Counted from the first letter of the stretch, positions 43,780-53,465 are shown. The stretch is DNA of 64,000 nt from Flavobacteriales bacterium UBA2669 (GCA_002359215.1 DEMN01000009.1:1-64000), one strand, 5' to 3'. Program-made: numbers and translations. Notes: a model not told the origin generated them from the letters alone.

Positions 43780-44688
43780 ATGAAAAAGATACTACTAATA
43801 CTAACGTTTATAATAAGCTTACAGGGTTTTGCTCAACAAGACCCTCAGTACAGTTTATATATGTTTAACCCTTTAGGCGTAAATCCCGGTTATGCCGGTA
43901 GTCGTGATGCTATCAGTGGCGTACTTGTCCACAGAAGTCAGTGGGTTGGTTTAGATGGAGCTCCTACAACACAAGTTTTGTCTATTCATTCTCCATTAAA
44001 AAACCAAAATATGGCGTTAGGATTTCAATTAATTAATGATAAAATTGGACCAAGAACAACCCAAGACATTTCATTGGTTTATGCTTATAAAATTAAATTA
44101 GGCAAAGGAAAACTAGCTTTCGGTTTAAGAGGGGGAATTTTAAACTACCAATACGATTGGGCTAAAATTGAATACCGCGACCAAGATGATGCTATTCCAG
44201 CTACTGCTAACGAAAGCTTTATATTACCCAACTTCGATTTTGGAATTTATTACAATACCAATAAATTTTATGCAGGAATTGCATTAGACCATCTTAATGA
44301 AGCTCAATACAACTTATCTGTTATAGATACTTCAACTTCTGTAGCAAAAAAACACATTAACGGAACCGCAACAATTGGAAGAGCTTTTGGTTTAACTGAA
44401 AAACTTACATTAAAAACTTCTGCCATAATGAGAGGTCAAAACAAACAAGGCTTCCTCGACATTAATGCCAGCATGTTATTTAATAATAAATTTCTATTCG
44501 GTATAACATTAACCTCTCGCCAAACTCTAATTTTCCTAACAGAATTTAACATATCTTCCCAATTTAAAATAGGCTACGCTTATGATTATACTGCCACCCA
44601 ACTTTCTAACGGAGGTTCTCACGAAATTTTTATTGGCTATGATTTCCTTAAGCATAAATCACAAGTTGTTTCACCTAGATATTTTTAA
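43780..44688 (+). CDS. PorP/SprF family type IX secretion membrane protein
   Basis: The protein has 302 residues from the ATG at 43780; an in-frame TTG at 43774 is less likely. After a signal peptide (ILLILTFIISLQGFAQ) comes the family hallmark QDPQYSLYMFNPLGVNPGYAGSRD, followed by HRSQWVGLDGAPTTQ. Amphipathic beta strands of an outer-membrane barrel of about 14 strands continue to the end. PorP/SprF proteins partner with particular type B T9SS cargo such as SprB. Here the likely client is the protein encoded immediately upstream. Confidence 0.93.
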   Translation: MKKILLILTFIISLQGFAQQDPQYSLYMFNPLGVNPGYAGSRDAISGVLVHRSQWVGLDGAPTTQVLSIHSPLKNQNMALGFQLINDKIGPRTTQDISLVYAYKIKLGKGKLAFGLRGGILNYQYDWAKIEYRDQDDAIPATANESFILPNFDFGIYYNTNKFYAGIALDHLNEAQYNLSVIDTSTSVAKKHINGTATIGRAFGLTEKLTLKTSAIMRGQNKQGFLDINASMLFNNKFLFGITLTSRQTLIFLTEFNISSQFKIGYAYDYTATQLSNGGSHEIFIGYDFLKHKSQVVSPRYF

Positions 44689-44700
44689 TAACGAAGATAG

Positions 44701-46998
44701 ATGATTTTAAAATATTACTTTTCTTTTATAACGTTTTTAGTATTAACTATTTCATGTTTTGCTCAACTTGAAAAAGCCAATGGCTATTTTGAACTAACCA
44801 ACTACCCTGAAGCAATAAAATATTACGAAAAAACATTAAAAAAAGACCCCAATAATGCTGAAGCACTCAGAAATATAGCTTTTTCTCATAAAAAACTTAA
44901 AAACTATACTGCCGCTGAAGAATATTATCAAAAAGCAACTTCTCTTAGCAACAATGTATTGGCTTCGGACCACCTACACTATGGTCAGGTATTAAAAAAC
45001 AATAACAAGCCTACTGAGGCAAAAAAACAATTCAATTTATTTTTAGAAAAAGAACCTAATAGCTTTCTAGGAAAAGTATTGCTCAACTCTATAGAAGAAA
45101 TTACAGTATGGGAAAAAGAAGAAAAAGCATTTGAAATAAACTTGGTTGAAAATATCAATTCCAAATATTCAGATTTTTGTGCTTTGGTTTATCAAGATGC
45201 GCTTATTTTTATTTCTGAAAGGCAAATAGATTTTGTAAATGAAAAAACCAATAGTTCTACCAACAGGCCTTATTTGTCTATTTTCTATTCTAAAAAAGAA
45301 AAGAACTTTGAGAAAGTTAAAGAGTTTTCTAACCAACTAAGCACCGAATATCATGATGGACCTGTTTCTATTAGTAAAGATGGAAACACCATATATTTTA
45401 CTCGCTCAATCAAAGGTGAATTATCAAAAAAATCAATCAACCATTCTAAAATTTACCAAGCATCTGCTAAAGGCAGTAAGTGGAAAGACATTACTCCTAT
45501 GCCTTTTAATAGTGAAGATTATTCTGTTGCTCATCCTTGGATAACTGAAGATGGAAAAACATTATTTTTCACCTCTAACATGCCCGGAGGCTTCGGAGGA
45601 ATGGATTTATACATGAGTTCTAAAACCGGAGAAGAATGGGGGAAACCCGTAAACTTAGGTAAAGAAATTAATACTGCATTAGATGAAGTTTTTCCTTACA
45701 TAAAAGATACCTTATTTTATTTTGCCTCTGATGGACATGGTGGTTATGGCGGTTTAGACATTTATTCTATTATATTTAAAAATGGTAAAGCACTAGGAAC
45801 CCCTGAAAATTTAAAAGCTCCTATTAACTCTCCTGCTGATGATTTTGGAATTACTTTTCAAGATAAGGATACAGGATATTTTTCATCGAACAGACCCGGA
45901 GGAATTGGAAGTGATGATATTTACAGCTTTAAATGGGAAGGTTTAGTTGAAAAAACAGCTATTACAGGGGTACTTCAATATGGAAAATTAACGGCCGACA
46001 ATACAAAAATAGATTTATTAGATGAAAATGACCAAGTAATTCAATCTACCACAACAGACGAAAATGGTAATTTCAAGTTTGATAAATTAAGCATGGACGA
46101 AAATTACCTCATTAAAATTGATGAATCTGATGAATCTAAACTCAACCAAGCAAAACTATACTTAACCAATTCAAAAGGTGAAAAAGTAATTTTAGCGAAT
46201 AAACTAGATAAAGGAAAATTTACCTTTAAAGCTTTACCTTACACGTATTACGATGAATTAGAGTTATTAGAAGAAGTTGATGAAAGTTTATTAACCATCA
46301 ACATTTATGGTCAGGTATACAAAAAATTACCAGGCGATTATTCTGAAGGAATGGAAATTTTAATCCTTGATGAAGAAGGAAATGTTATAGGAAAAGCTCG
46401 TACCGACAAAGATGGTAAATTTATTTTCGATAAACTTGCTCCAGACGAAGTTTATCTGTTTATGTTAGAAGAGGGTAACGATAATTTTAATGTAATTCTA
46501 TTAGATGAAAATGGTAAAGTGATAGATGCTGCCAAAAAATCTGATGGTAAATTTAAATACCTCAGATTAACTTCCGACAAAACCATTATTACCCTTATAA
46601 ACGAAATTGATGAAGTGATTAAAATTGCTGAAAATGAAAATTTTATCATCTCTAAAATTCTTTATGATTATGATTCTTATGAAATAAATGAACCTTCTAA
46701 AAAAGAGTTAGATAAACTGATTACCATCCTAAAGAAAAATAAAGATATTGGCGTTGAATTAAGCTCTCATACCGATGATATTGGTAGTGCTAGCTTCAAC
46801 TTAAGTTTATCTCAAAAAAGAGCTGATGCTGCAGTAGAATATATTCTTTCTAAAGGAATTGAGAAAAAAAGAATTATTGCCAAAGGCTATGGAAAAGCTC
46901 ATCCTATTGCCCCTAACAAATTACCTAATGGTGATGACAACCCTGAGGGAAGAGCTAAAAATAGAAGAACTGAATTTAAAGTAATAAAACTTAAATAA
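44701..46998 (+). CDS. OmpA-family protein with TPR and PD40 repeats
   Basis: A 765-residue envelope protein with a signal peptide (about 1-20). TPR repeats occupy about 20-125 (NYPEAIKYYEKTLKKDPNNAE). PD40/WD40-like repeats follow (about 150-420), with the SNMPGGFGGMDLY, SDGHGGYGGLDIY and SNRPGGIGSDDIY signatures. Two or three carboxypeptidase-regulatory-like folds (TDENGNFKFDKL, TDKDGKFIFDKL) come next. A C-terminal OmpA domain binds peptidoglycan (ELSSHTDDIGSASFNLSLSQKRADAAVEYI). This is the third member of the common set of type B cargo, PorP/SprF and OmpA/TPR. It probably anchors the surface complex to the cell wall. Confidence 0.92.
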   Translation: MILKYYFSFITFLVLTISCFAQLEKANGYFELTNYPEAIKYYEKTLKKDPNNAEALRNIAFSHKKLKNYTAAEEYYQKATSLSNNVLASDHLHYGQVLKNNNKPTEAKKQFNLFLEKEPNSFLGKVLLNSIEEITVWEKEEKAFEINLVENINSKYSDFCALVYQDALIFISERQIDFVNEKTNSSTNRPYLSIFYSKKEKNFEKVKEFSNQLSTEYHDGPVSISKDGNTIYFTRSIKGELSKKSINHSKIYQASAKGSKWKDITPMPFNSEDYSVAHPWITEDGKTLFFTSNMPGGFGGMDLYMSSKTGEEWGKPVNLGKEINTALDEVFPYIKDTLFYFASDGHGGYGGLDIYSIIFKNGKALGTPENLKAPINSPADDFGITFQDKDTGYFSSNRPGGIGSDDIYSFKWEGLVEKTAITGVLQYGKLTADNTKIDLLDENDQVIQSTTTDENGNFKFDKLSMDENYLIKIDESDESKLNQAKLYLTNSKGEKVILANKLDKGKFTFKALPYTYYDELELLEEVDESLLTINIYGQVYKKLPGDYSEGMEILILDEEGNVIGKARTDKDGKFIFDKLAPDEVYLFMLEEGNDNFNVILLDENGKVIDAAKKSDGKFKYLRLTSDKTIITLINEIDEVIKIAENENFIISKILYDYDSYEINEPSKKELDKLITILKKNKDIGVELSSHTDDIGSASFNLSLSQKRADAAVEYILSKGIEKKRIIAKGYGKAHPIAPNKLPNGDDNPEGRAKNRRTEFKVIKLK

Positions 46999-47038
46999 TT
47001 TTTCTTTTCTGCTAATTTTTTTAAACTAACTTTACCCT

Positions 47039-50000
47039 ATGTTTAAAAAAGCTGGAAGTCTTTTATTTTTTATCTGTTTATCGCTTTTTGTTTTAGCACA
47101 ACAAAGCAATATAAAGTTTGATAGAATCAACTACAAAGACGGACTTTCTCAAAGCGATGTTACCTGCATTATCCAAGATTATAAAGGATTAATTTGGATG
47201 GGAACACAAGACGGTCTTAATCAATACAATGGCTATGAATTTACTGTTTTTTCACACGATTTATTAGATAGCACCTCTATTTCTAACAGTTTTGCTCATG
47301 TAATTTATGAAGATAGTGATAGTAACCTCTGGATAGGCACAGAAAACGGACTAAATTTGTTCAATAGAGATTACCAAACTTTTACACATTACCTTAATGA
47401 AAACAAAACTAAAAATGCCAAAAAACATAATGTTTGGACAATTACAGAAAATGAAGACGACAAAAGTCTTTGGATAGGAACAGACCAATCATTATACAAA
47501 CTTTCAAAATCAAAAACAGACTCACTAAATTTTCATATCTCAAAAATTAACATCCCATTTAGCACTAATATTAAAAAACTTAATATTAGAAAATTAGTTT
47601 TTGTAACTCCAGACGTATTAATGATTGCCACAGAAAATAATGGCTTATTACTTTATAATATCCATACCAAAGATTTTACCCAATATACCTCAGAAAACTC
47701 GAGATTAAAAAGCAATATCGTATGGGATATACATAAAGACATTCATGGATTTATTACTATTGCTACTAATAACGGCATCAATTTTTATAATCACCAATCC
47801 AACAGTCTTTCTATTCCTAAAGAACTTGACCAACTAATAGGAAACAAAATCATTAAAATACTTTATGAAGATAAAGCTGGAATATTATGGATAGGTACAG
47901 AAACTGACGGTTTATATAAACTAAAGTCATTAAAAAATGTTGACCACTATGTTTATAGCGCTACCATTTCTACAAGCCTTAGTTCTAACAAAATAAATAC
48001 TATTTTAGAAGATCGTTCGGGAATTATTTGGATAGGAACTCAAGCCGGAATAAATAAATTTGACAAGCAAAAACAATTTTTTAAACATTACCAACATTGG
48101 CCTAACCTACCAAATACCATTAGCAGTAATATGGTTTGGTCTATTTTTCAAGATAGAGATGAAAACCTATATGTCGGAACCGACCAAGGACTTACTTTTT
48201 TTGATAATATTAACAGCAAAGTCATTCACCTAAAACCCGATTTTTCACAAGAAAACAACTTAAAAAATATTGGTATTTATAGTATCTATCAAGATAAACA
48301 AGGAATTATTTATTTAGGTACAGATGGCGGAATTTTTACTTTTAAAAATAATAAGATTGCTCAATTAAAAATTAAAAATTTTCATAATGCCAGAACTTAT
48401 ACCATTACCGAAGATAATAAAAACAGGCTATGGGCAGGTACTAAAGAAGGTATTGTCATTGTTTCTGAAGATAGAACAACTTGCCAAACTATTACCTCCT
48501 CAGAAAATGTAAAAAACGATCTGCCAAATAATGTTGTGAGAGTTATTCTACAAACAAAAGATGGTTCAATGTGGATAGGAACTGATGGCGGTGGATTTTG
48601 TAATATAAAAGAAACTAAAAATGGATTTTCTTTTAAAATATATCAAAGAGCCGAAAATGAAATTAATAGTCTAAACAATAATTCTGTGCTTTCTATTTAT
48701 GAAGATAAAAAAAACTTCTTATGGATAGGTACTTTTGGTGGTGGACTCAATAGGTTTGACCCAAAAACAGAAACTTTTACTCATTTCACAGAAAAAGAAG
48801 GATTGTCTAACAATGTAATTTACGGAATTCTAGGTGACAAAAACAATAATCTCTGGATAAGTACCAACAAAGGAATTTCTTATTTTAATCCACAAACCAA
48901 GTTTTTCAGAAATTTTGAAGAGAGTGATGGTTTACAAAGCAATGAATTTAATACCGGAGCATTTTTTAAAAATCATTATGGCGAAATTTATTTTGGTGGT
49001 ATAAATGGGTTCAACTCCTTCTTCCCCGAGGATGTGAAAATTAATAGAACTAAAGCTATTCCTATTATTACCAATTTTTATTTATTTAATAAACCCGTTC
49101 ATATTGGTGAAAACTCTATCTTAAACAAACATATTTCTGAATTGAATGCTATCGTTTTAAAACACAAACAAAATGTTATCTCATTTGAATTTGCAGCTCT
49201 CCACTACTCCTTCCCATTAAAAAACAAACATGCTTATATGCTCGAAAATTTTAATGAAGACTGGGTTTATGTTGATAATAACAGAAGAGCTAATTATACT
49301 AACCTTAACCCGGGAGAATATTTATTTAAAATAAAAGTAGCCAATAGTGATGGCGTTTGGAGCGATGAAATTGCTCAAATTAAAGTAATTGTAGAACCCC
49401 CTCTATGGGCAACTTGGTGGTTTAGAACAATTGTTATATTATTGATTTTATTATTAATTTATGCCTATTACATCACCAGAATTAATCGAATTAAAACACA
49501 AAAATTATTGCTCGAATTACAAGTTAGAGAAAGAACCCATGAGGTTATAAAACAAAAAGAAGAAATAGAAATTCAAAAAGAACTGTTAGAAAAAGAGAAG
49601 GAAAAAGCCGATGAATTGTTGTACAATATCCTGCCTGAAGAAATCGCTATTGAATTAAAAAATAAAGGAAAAGCAACTGCCAGACAGTATAGGTTGGCTT
49701 CAATTATGTTTACCGATTTCCAAAGTTTTACCAAAATAGCAGAAAAAATTTCACCACAAGATTTGGTTTCTGAACTAGATTATTACTTTGTAAATTTTGA
49801 TGCCATCATTGAAAAATACCACGTAGAAAAAATTAAAACGATTGGAGATGCCTATATGTGTGCCGGTGGTATTCCGCTAAGAAACAAAAGCAACCCAATA
49901 GATACTGTTTTGGCAGGATTAGAAATTCAACGATTTGTTGCCAAACATAACCCTGAAAGAGTAGAACAAGGTAAACATCCGTGGGGTTTACGAATTGGCA

Positions 50001-50902
50001 TTCATACCGGAGAAATTACTGCCGGTGTTATTGGTAGTAAACGTTTTGCTTACGATATTTGGGGCGATAGCGTAAACATTGGTAGCCGAATGGAAGAAGC
50101 CGGAGAAGTTGGTAAAGTAAACATCTCTGGAGCTACTTATGAGTACATTAAGGAATTCTTTAACTGCGAATACCGTGGGAAAATTAAAGCCAAAAATAAA
50201 GGTTTAATTGACATGTATTTTGTTAATGGAATTAGAGCAGAGCTTTCTGTTGATGGCGAAGGAATAATACCAAATGAATTGTTCCAGAAATATGTGGATT
50301 TGCATATTTACAGTAGCATAAACTACCGTAAAGCAGAAAAATACATCTTAAAAAGACTACAAAAAGAATTGCCCGATAACTTACACTATCACGATATAAA
50401 TCATACTAAAGATGTTTGTGCTGCTGTAGAACGTTTAGCACTTATGGAAGGCGTAGAAGGTGACGATATCTTTTTACTAAAAACTGCTGCTTTGTATCAC
50501 GATGCCGGATTTATAAAACAATATGCAAAAAATGAAGACATAGGAGCAGCACTAGCAGTAGAAGTATTACCTAAATTTGGTTATTCTTTTGAACAGATAG
50601 AAACCATAAAAAAACTGATTTCTGTTACCAAAATACCTCACCAGCCAACCAATCATTTAGAGCAAATTATTTGCGATGCCGATTTAGATTATTTAGGTGG
50701 AGATTTATTCCACGAAACTGCTGACAAACTTAAGTTGGAGCTAATGGAAAGAGGAATTGTTTCCTCCGATAAGGAATGGGACGAGCTGCAAATAAAATTC
50801 TTAGAAGCTCACCGTTACTTTACCGATTCGGCAAAAAGCTTACGCAGAGCCAACAAAGAAAAACGTATTGCAGAAATTAAAGAACGGTTGGAGAAGTATT
50901 GA
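47039..50902 (+). CDS. Beta-propeller sensor with class III nucleotide cyclase and HD phosphohydrolase
   Basis: A 1287-residue membrane sensor. After a signal peptide, about a dozen Reg_prop blades (repeats of the WIGT motif, for example LIWMGTQDGLNQY) form two propellers to about residue 650. A Y_Y_Y domain follows (about 700-785), then one membrane span (about 793-815) and a coiled coil. The cyclase domain keeps the metal aspartates D893 (FTDFQ) and D937 (IGDAYM), and N1013 and R1017 (VNIGSRM). K933 and D1006 match the adenine-specifying pair of adenylyl cyclases. A C-terminal HD domain has H1154-D1155 (LYHDAG) and DADLDYLGG. Cyclic AMP synthesis is predicted. The target of the HD domain is unknown. 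Confidence 0.9.
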   Translation: MFKKAGSLLFFICLSLFVLAQQSNIKFDRINYKDGLSQSDVTCIIQDYKGLIWMGTQDGLNQYNGYEFTVFSHDLLDSTSISNSFAHVIYEDSDSNLWIGTENGLNLFNRDYQTFTHYLNENKTKNAKKHNVWTITENEDDKSLWIGTDQSLYKLSKSKTDSLNFHISKINIPFSTNIKKLNIRKLVFVTPDVLMIATENNGLLLYNIHTKDFTQYTSENSRLKSNIVWDIHKDIHGFITIATNNGINFYNHQSNSLSIPKELDQLIGNKIIKILYEDKAGILWIGTETDGLYKLKSLKNVDHYVYSATISTSLSSNKINTILEDRSGIIWIGTQAGINKFDKQKQFFKHYQHWPNLPNTISSNMVWSIFQDRDENLYVGTDQGLTFFDNINSKVIHLKPDFSQENNLKNIGIYSIYQDKQGIIYLGTDGGIFTFKNNKIAQLKIKNFHNARTYTITEDNKNRLWAGTKEGIVIVSEDRTTCQTITSSENVKNDLPNNVVRVILQTKDGSMWIGTDGGGFCNIKETKNGFSFKIYQRAENEINSLNNNSVLSIYEDKKNFLWIGTFGGGLNRFDPKTETFTHFTEKEGLSNNVIYGILGDKNNNLWISTNKGISYFNPQTKFFRNFEESDGLQSNEFNTGAFFKNHYGEIYFGGINGFNSFFPEDVKINRTKAIPIITNFYLFNKPVHIGENSILNKHISELNAIVLKHKQNVISFEFAALHYSFPLKNKHAYMLENFNEDWVYVDNNRRANYTNLNPGEYLFKIKVANSDGVWSDEIAQIKVIVEPPLWATWWFRTIVILLILLLIYAYYITRINRIKTQKLLLELQVRERTHEVIKQKEEIEIQKELLEKEKEKADELLYNILPEEIAIELKNKGKATARQYRLASIMFTDFQSFTKIAEKISPQDLVSELDYYFVNFDAIIEKYHVEKIKTIGDAYMCAGGIPLRNKSNPIDTVLAGLEIQRFVAKHNPERVEQGKHPWGLRIGIHTGEITAGVIGSKRFAYDIWGDSVNIGSRMEEAGEVGKVNISGATYEYIKEFFNCEYRGKIKAKNKGLIDMYFVNGIRAELSVDGEGIIPNELFQKYVDLHIYSSINYRKAEKYILKRLQKELPDNLHYHDINHTKDVCAAVERLALMEGVEGDDIFLLKTAALYHDAGFIKQYAKNEDIGAALAVEVLPKFGYSFEQIETIKKLISVTKIPHQPTNHLEQIICDADLDYLGGDLFHETADKLKLELMERGIVSSDKEWDELQIKFLEAHRYFTDSAKSLRRANKEKRIAEIKERLEKY

Positions 50903-50905
50903 AGT

Positions 50906-50960
50906 GGGCAAGATGTTCGTTTGGAGGGAAATGGTTTACTGCTTGCCCTAGTGGTTTTTT
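50906..50960 (+). terminator. Possible terminator of the surface operon
   Basis: GGGCAAG (50906-50912) and CTTGCCC (50942-50948) form a 7-bp GC-rich stem over a 29-nt loop, followed by GG and seven T residues. The long loop makes it a moderate candidate. Confidence 0.45.
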
Positions 50961-51013
50961 TATAAAGAACTCACTGTTATAAATTAAAAACTTTAATGGA
51001 AATACTTCAATTG

Positions 51014-51063
51014 AATAACCACCGAACCGCCACTTATGGGTAGGTGTTGTAGGCACAGTTATT
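51014..51063. other. Folded cassette-end-like sequence beside the defence island
   Basis: The stretch is bounded by AATAAC and GTTATT and holds the nested pairs AACCACC with GGTG.TT and CCAC with the mid-loop GGGT. It is more GC-rich than its surroundings and touches the stop codon of the DUF4435 gene. The folded single-strand shape recalls integron attC ends, but the canonical core sites RYYYAAC/GTTRRRY are not present. Confidence 0.25.
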
Positions 51064-51931
51064 ATACTTTTTCTCTTATAAAACTTAGTCTTTGAATGTC
51101 GCATTTGTCCGCTAAAAATAGTTTAAATGAATCCTTCGGCACTAAACTTTTCCCTTTATCAATGCAGAAATTGATTCTAAATTGAAGTAAGGGGATTAAA
51201 TAGTTCTTTGCTGAAACTATTCGCAACAATGTCATATTGTTAGTTTTCCACTTGTTTGATAAGAGAGTATAGTCATTGGAGTAAGTTTCGTCAGGGTTTT
51301 CAATACTATTAATGGTAAGTCTTTGTATAATTTGTGACTTAATGTCTTGTGAATATTGATTTATAGAATCTTTATCCAATATTGTTTGTTTTCCGTTTTG
51401 AGTTAAGAAATCGTGTGCAGTTTTAATTATTGGACCACCACCATATTTCCTTAAAATGGCAAAATTTAAGAAAAGGTCAACTAAATAAGGTGCGTTATAC
51501 TCTAACCATTTGCTGAAATTAAGTTTGTTTTTTAGGTTATCTCTTGACTCACTTCCATTTGAAAAATAAATCAATTCGATTCCGCCTGTTTCATCTATTA
51601 AATAATTCTCTATGCAGTAAGAATCTAATACAATTAAATTACCTGTAGCCTTTCTATTTGTGTCGAGAATCAACTCTAAATCACCATCAACAATATAGAG
51701 TTTTTTTCTACGGTCAGTTTTATCTTGATTGTCGAAAGCATTTAAGACATTCGTTTTACACCCTAAAGGTGTCACATCATTGATTTTTATTTCATTACCT
51801 AGCACTCTCTTGAAAAGGGTTCTGTAAAATTCTTTGTCTGCAACTTTATCTTCTGTATATATATCAATATCGTTTCTATACGAAAAGAACTTAGGCAAAG
51901 CCTTCAATGCTTTATATCCAAACTCTAACAT
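51062..51931 (-). CDS. DUF4435 protein with TOPRIM-like fold (AriB-like)
   Basis: A 289-residue soluble protein with the features of DUF4435. An acidic residue follows a strand (IYTEDKVADKEFY, E27), a turn reads TPLGCKTNVLNAF, and DxD occurs in YIVDGDLEL (D82, D84). The Glu plus DxD pattern is the TOPRIM metal site found in OLD nucleases. DUF4435 proteins are the AriB component of PARIS anti-phage systems, where an ATPase partner holds them until a phage trigger is sensed. The gene follows the ATPase with an 8-bp gap, in the ariA-ariB order. A nuclease-type effector is likely; specific identity with AriB is an inference. Confidence 0.8.
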   Translation of the reverse strand: MLEFGYKALKALPKFFSYRNDIDIYTEDKVADKEFYRTLFKRVLGNEIKINDVTPLGCKTNVLNAFDNQDKTDRRKKLYIVDGDLELILDTNRKATGNLIVLDSYCIENYLIDETGGIELIYFSNGSESRDNLKNKLNFSKWLEYNAPYLVDLFLNFAILRKYGGGPIIKTAHDFLTQNGKQTILDKDSINQYSQDIKSQIIQRLTINSIENPDETYSNDYTLLSNKWKTNNMTLLRIVSAKNYLIPLLQFRINFCIDKGKSLVPKDSFKLFLADKCDIQRLSFIREKV

Positions 51932-51939
51932 ATCGTGAA

Positions 51940-53298
51940 TTAATTTAAGTCAGCTAAATCCTGAAATAATGATTCTGAATTATCACTAATTATTGCAGGG
52001 GAATGTGTAGCTAGAATAAATTGAGTTCTTGGGCTAGCCGTTAATATAGAGTTTACAAAGATTTCTTGCCAAGCCAAATGAAGTGAAACTTCGGGTTCAT
52101 CAATTATAAAGATTCCTGATTCGTTTTTGTATTTCTCTTCAAAATATATCAAATGACCTAACATTGTTACGATTTGCTTTTCACCTGAAGACAATTCATA
52201 AATATCCGCAATTTTATCATTTTTGAACTTTACCTTTAATTCTCCTTGCGGTTCAATTAAAAGTTCTTTCTTACTCTCACTAAAAAAACTATTTATAATA
52301 TTCTTGGTTTTCTCAATTGGTTCATATAGTTTGTCTAATTCTTTTTGATAAGCAAGATTATAGGTTATTAATTCATTTATCCTTTTTAATTGAGGTTGAT
52401 TATTAAACCATTTTTGAAAAACATGAATATTGTCGAAATCAATTTCATCACTCTTTTTCTTTCCTTGAATTTCATTTAAGGTTCTTAGTGTAGTTTCTAG
52501 TTGGTCAAAAAAGTTGTTTATATGCTCTGTAAATCCTGTTATTCTTAAATTCTCAAAAGCATCAATAGCTTCCTTTCTTTTTCCCTTAAGTTCACGAAAA
52601 TCTTTAACAATGTTTAATTCTTGACTTTCAAGGAACTGAAAAGATTGCAATAGAATTTTGTTTTTAAAATCTTGGTTTATTTTGGGTTGTTCAGAAGCAA
52701 TGATTCTTACGTAATCAAATATTACTTCTTGAATTTCCATAAGGCTTATGTTGAGTGGGTCATTTTGAGGGTAATGTCTATATCTTCTTCTGAATAAAAA
52801 GGATTGACGCATTTTGTCAATTTGTTGACCTTCATAAACCCTTCTATCAAGTCCTAAAAATAATGGAGTTGTCAAACTCTTAATTGCTTGCACAACTTCT
52901 TCTCTGTCAAATGCTTCTATTATAAATCGCATCTTCTCGCTCGAATCTTCATTGTCGAGTTCATTTAATTGTAGTTGACTTATACGATTGAATACTCCTT
53001 CTAAAGGGTCATCATCATTGATCTTTAAGCTCAACTTAACTTCATTGTTCTCATTATTTTTAGTTGCAGTAATTATAACTTGTCCTTTACTTGGCTCATT
53101 ACAAACTAGTTCAACTTCATCGAAGTCAATGCTATTAATGTAATTAAATGAAGGCGATATAAGTCCAAGAATAAGTTTCAGCACAGAAGTTTTTCCCGTG
53201 CCATTGATACCGATTAAAAAGGTCAAACGCTCGTGAAATTCAATTTTGTAATTTAAATAGCCATGTACGTTACTTGCTTTAAATTTTAAGAGTTTCAT
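51940..53298 (-). CDS. ABC/SMC-like AAA ATPase (AriA-like)
   Basis: A 452-residue ATPase of the AAA_15/AAA_21 type. Walker A is GINGTGKTS (residues 30-38, K36). A helical insertion of about 250 residues follows. The ABC signature is LSSGEKQ (about 369-375), Walker B is IFIIDEPEVSLH (about 396-407) and the H-loop is LATHSPAI (about 430-437). This is the form of AriA in PARIS, and also of related OLD-like and abortive-infection ATPases. It is first in the two-gene operon with the DUF4435 gene. A -7 element lies 123 nt upstream. Confidence 0.85.
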   Translation of the reverse strand: MKLLKFKASNVHGYLNYKIEFHERLTFLIGINGTGKTSVLKLILGLISPSFNYINSIDFDEVELVCNEPSKGQVIITATKNNENNEVKLSLKINDDDPLEGVFNRISQLQLNELDNEDSSEKMRFIIEAFDREEVVQAIKSLTTPLFLGLDRRVYEGQQIDKMRQSFLFRRRYRHYPQNDPLNISLMEIQEVIFDYVRIIASEQPKINQDFKNKILLQSFQFLESQELNIVKDFRELKGKRKEAIDAFENLRITGFTEHINNFFDQLETTLRTLNEIQGKKKSDEIDFDNIHVFQKWFNNQPQLKRINELITYNLAYQKELDKLYEPIEKTKNIINSFFSESKKELLIEPQGELKVKFKNDKIADIYELSSGEKQIVTMLGHLIYFEEKYKNESGIFIIDEPEVSLHLAWQEIFVNSILTASPRTQFILATHSPAIISDNSESLFQDLADLN

Positions 53299-53420
53299 TT
53301 ATTTTGGTTTATGTCGTTTCGTTTTATAATTGTACCTAACTTGTTTATATATGTAGTTTATACATATCCCTAACCATATTTGGCTGTATATATGTACTTT
53401 TTGCTTACATATATTTTTTT

Positions 53421-53428
53421 CAAATGTA
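53421..53428 (-). promoter_or_regulatory. -7 promoter element of the AAA-DUF4435 operon
   Basis: The minus strand reads TACATTTG, an exact TAnnTTTG match. It would give a leader of about 115 nt that runs through the ATATATGTA inverted repeats, so leader-based or operator control is possible. Confidence 0.45.
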
Positions 53429-53465
53429 TAAAAAATAGTTTATAAATCATTCATCCTTAGAATAG

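Noticed and set aside
50877..51104. 75-codon minus-strand frame between the cyclase and DUF4435 genes
   Set aside because: It overlaps both neighbours and lies across the folded intergenic sequence. No start signal or protein-like pattern was convincing, though its translation is not obviously random.
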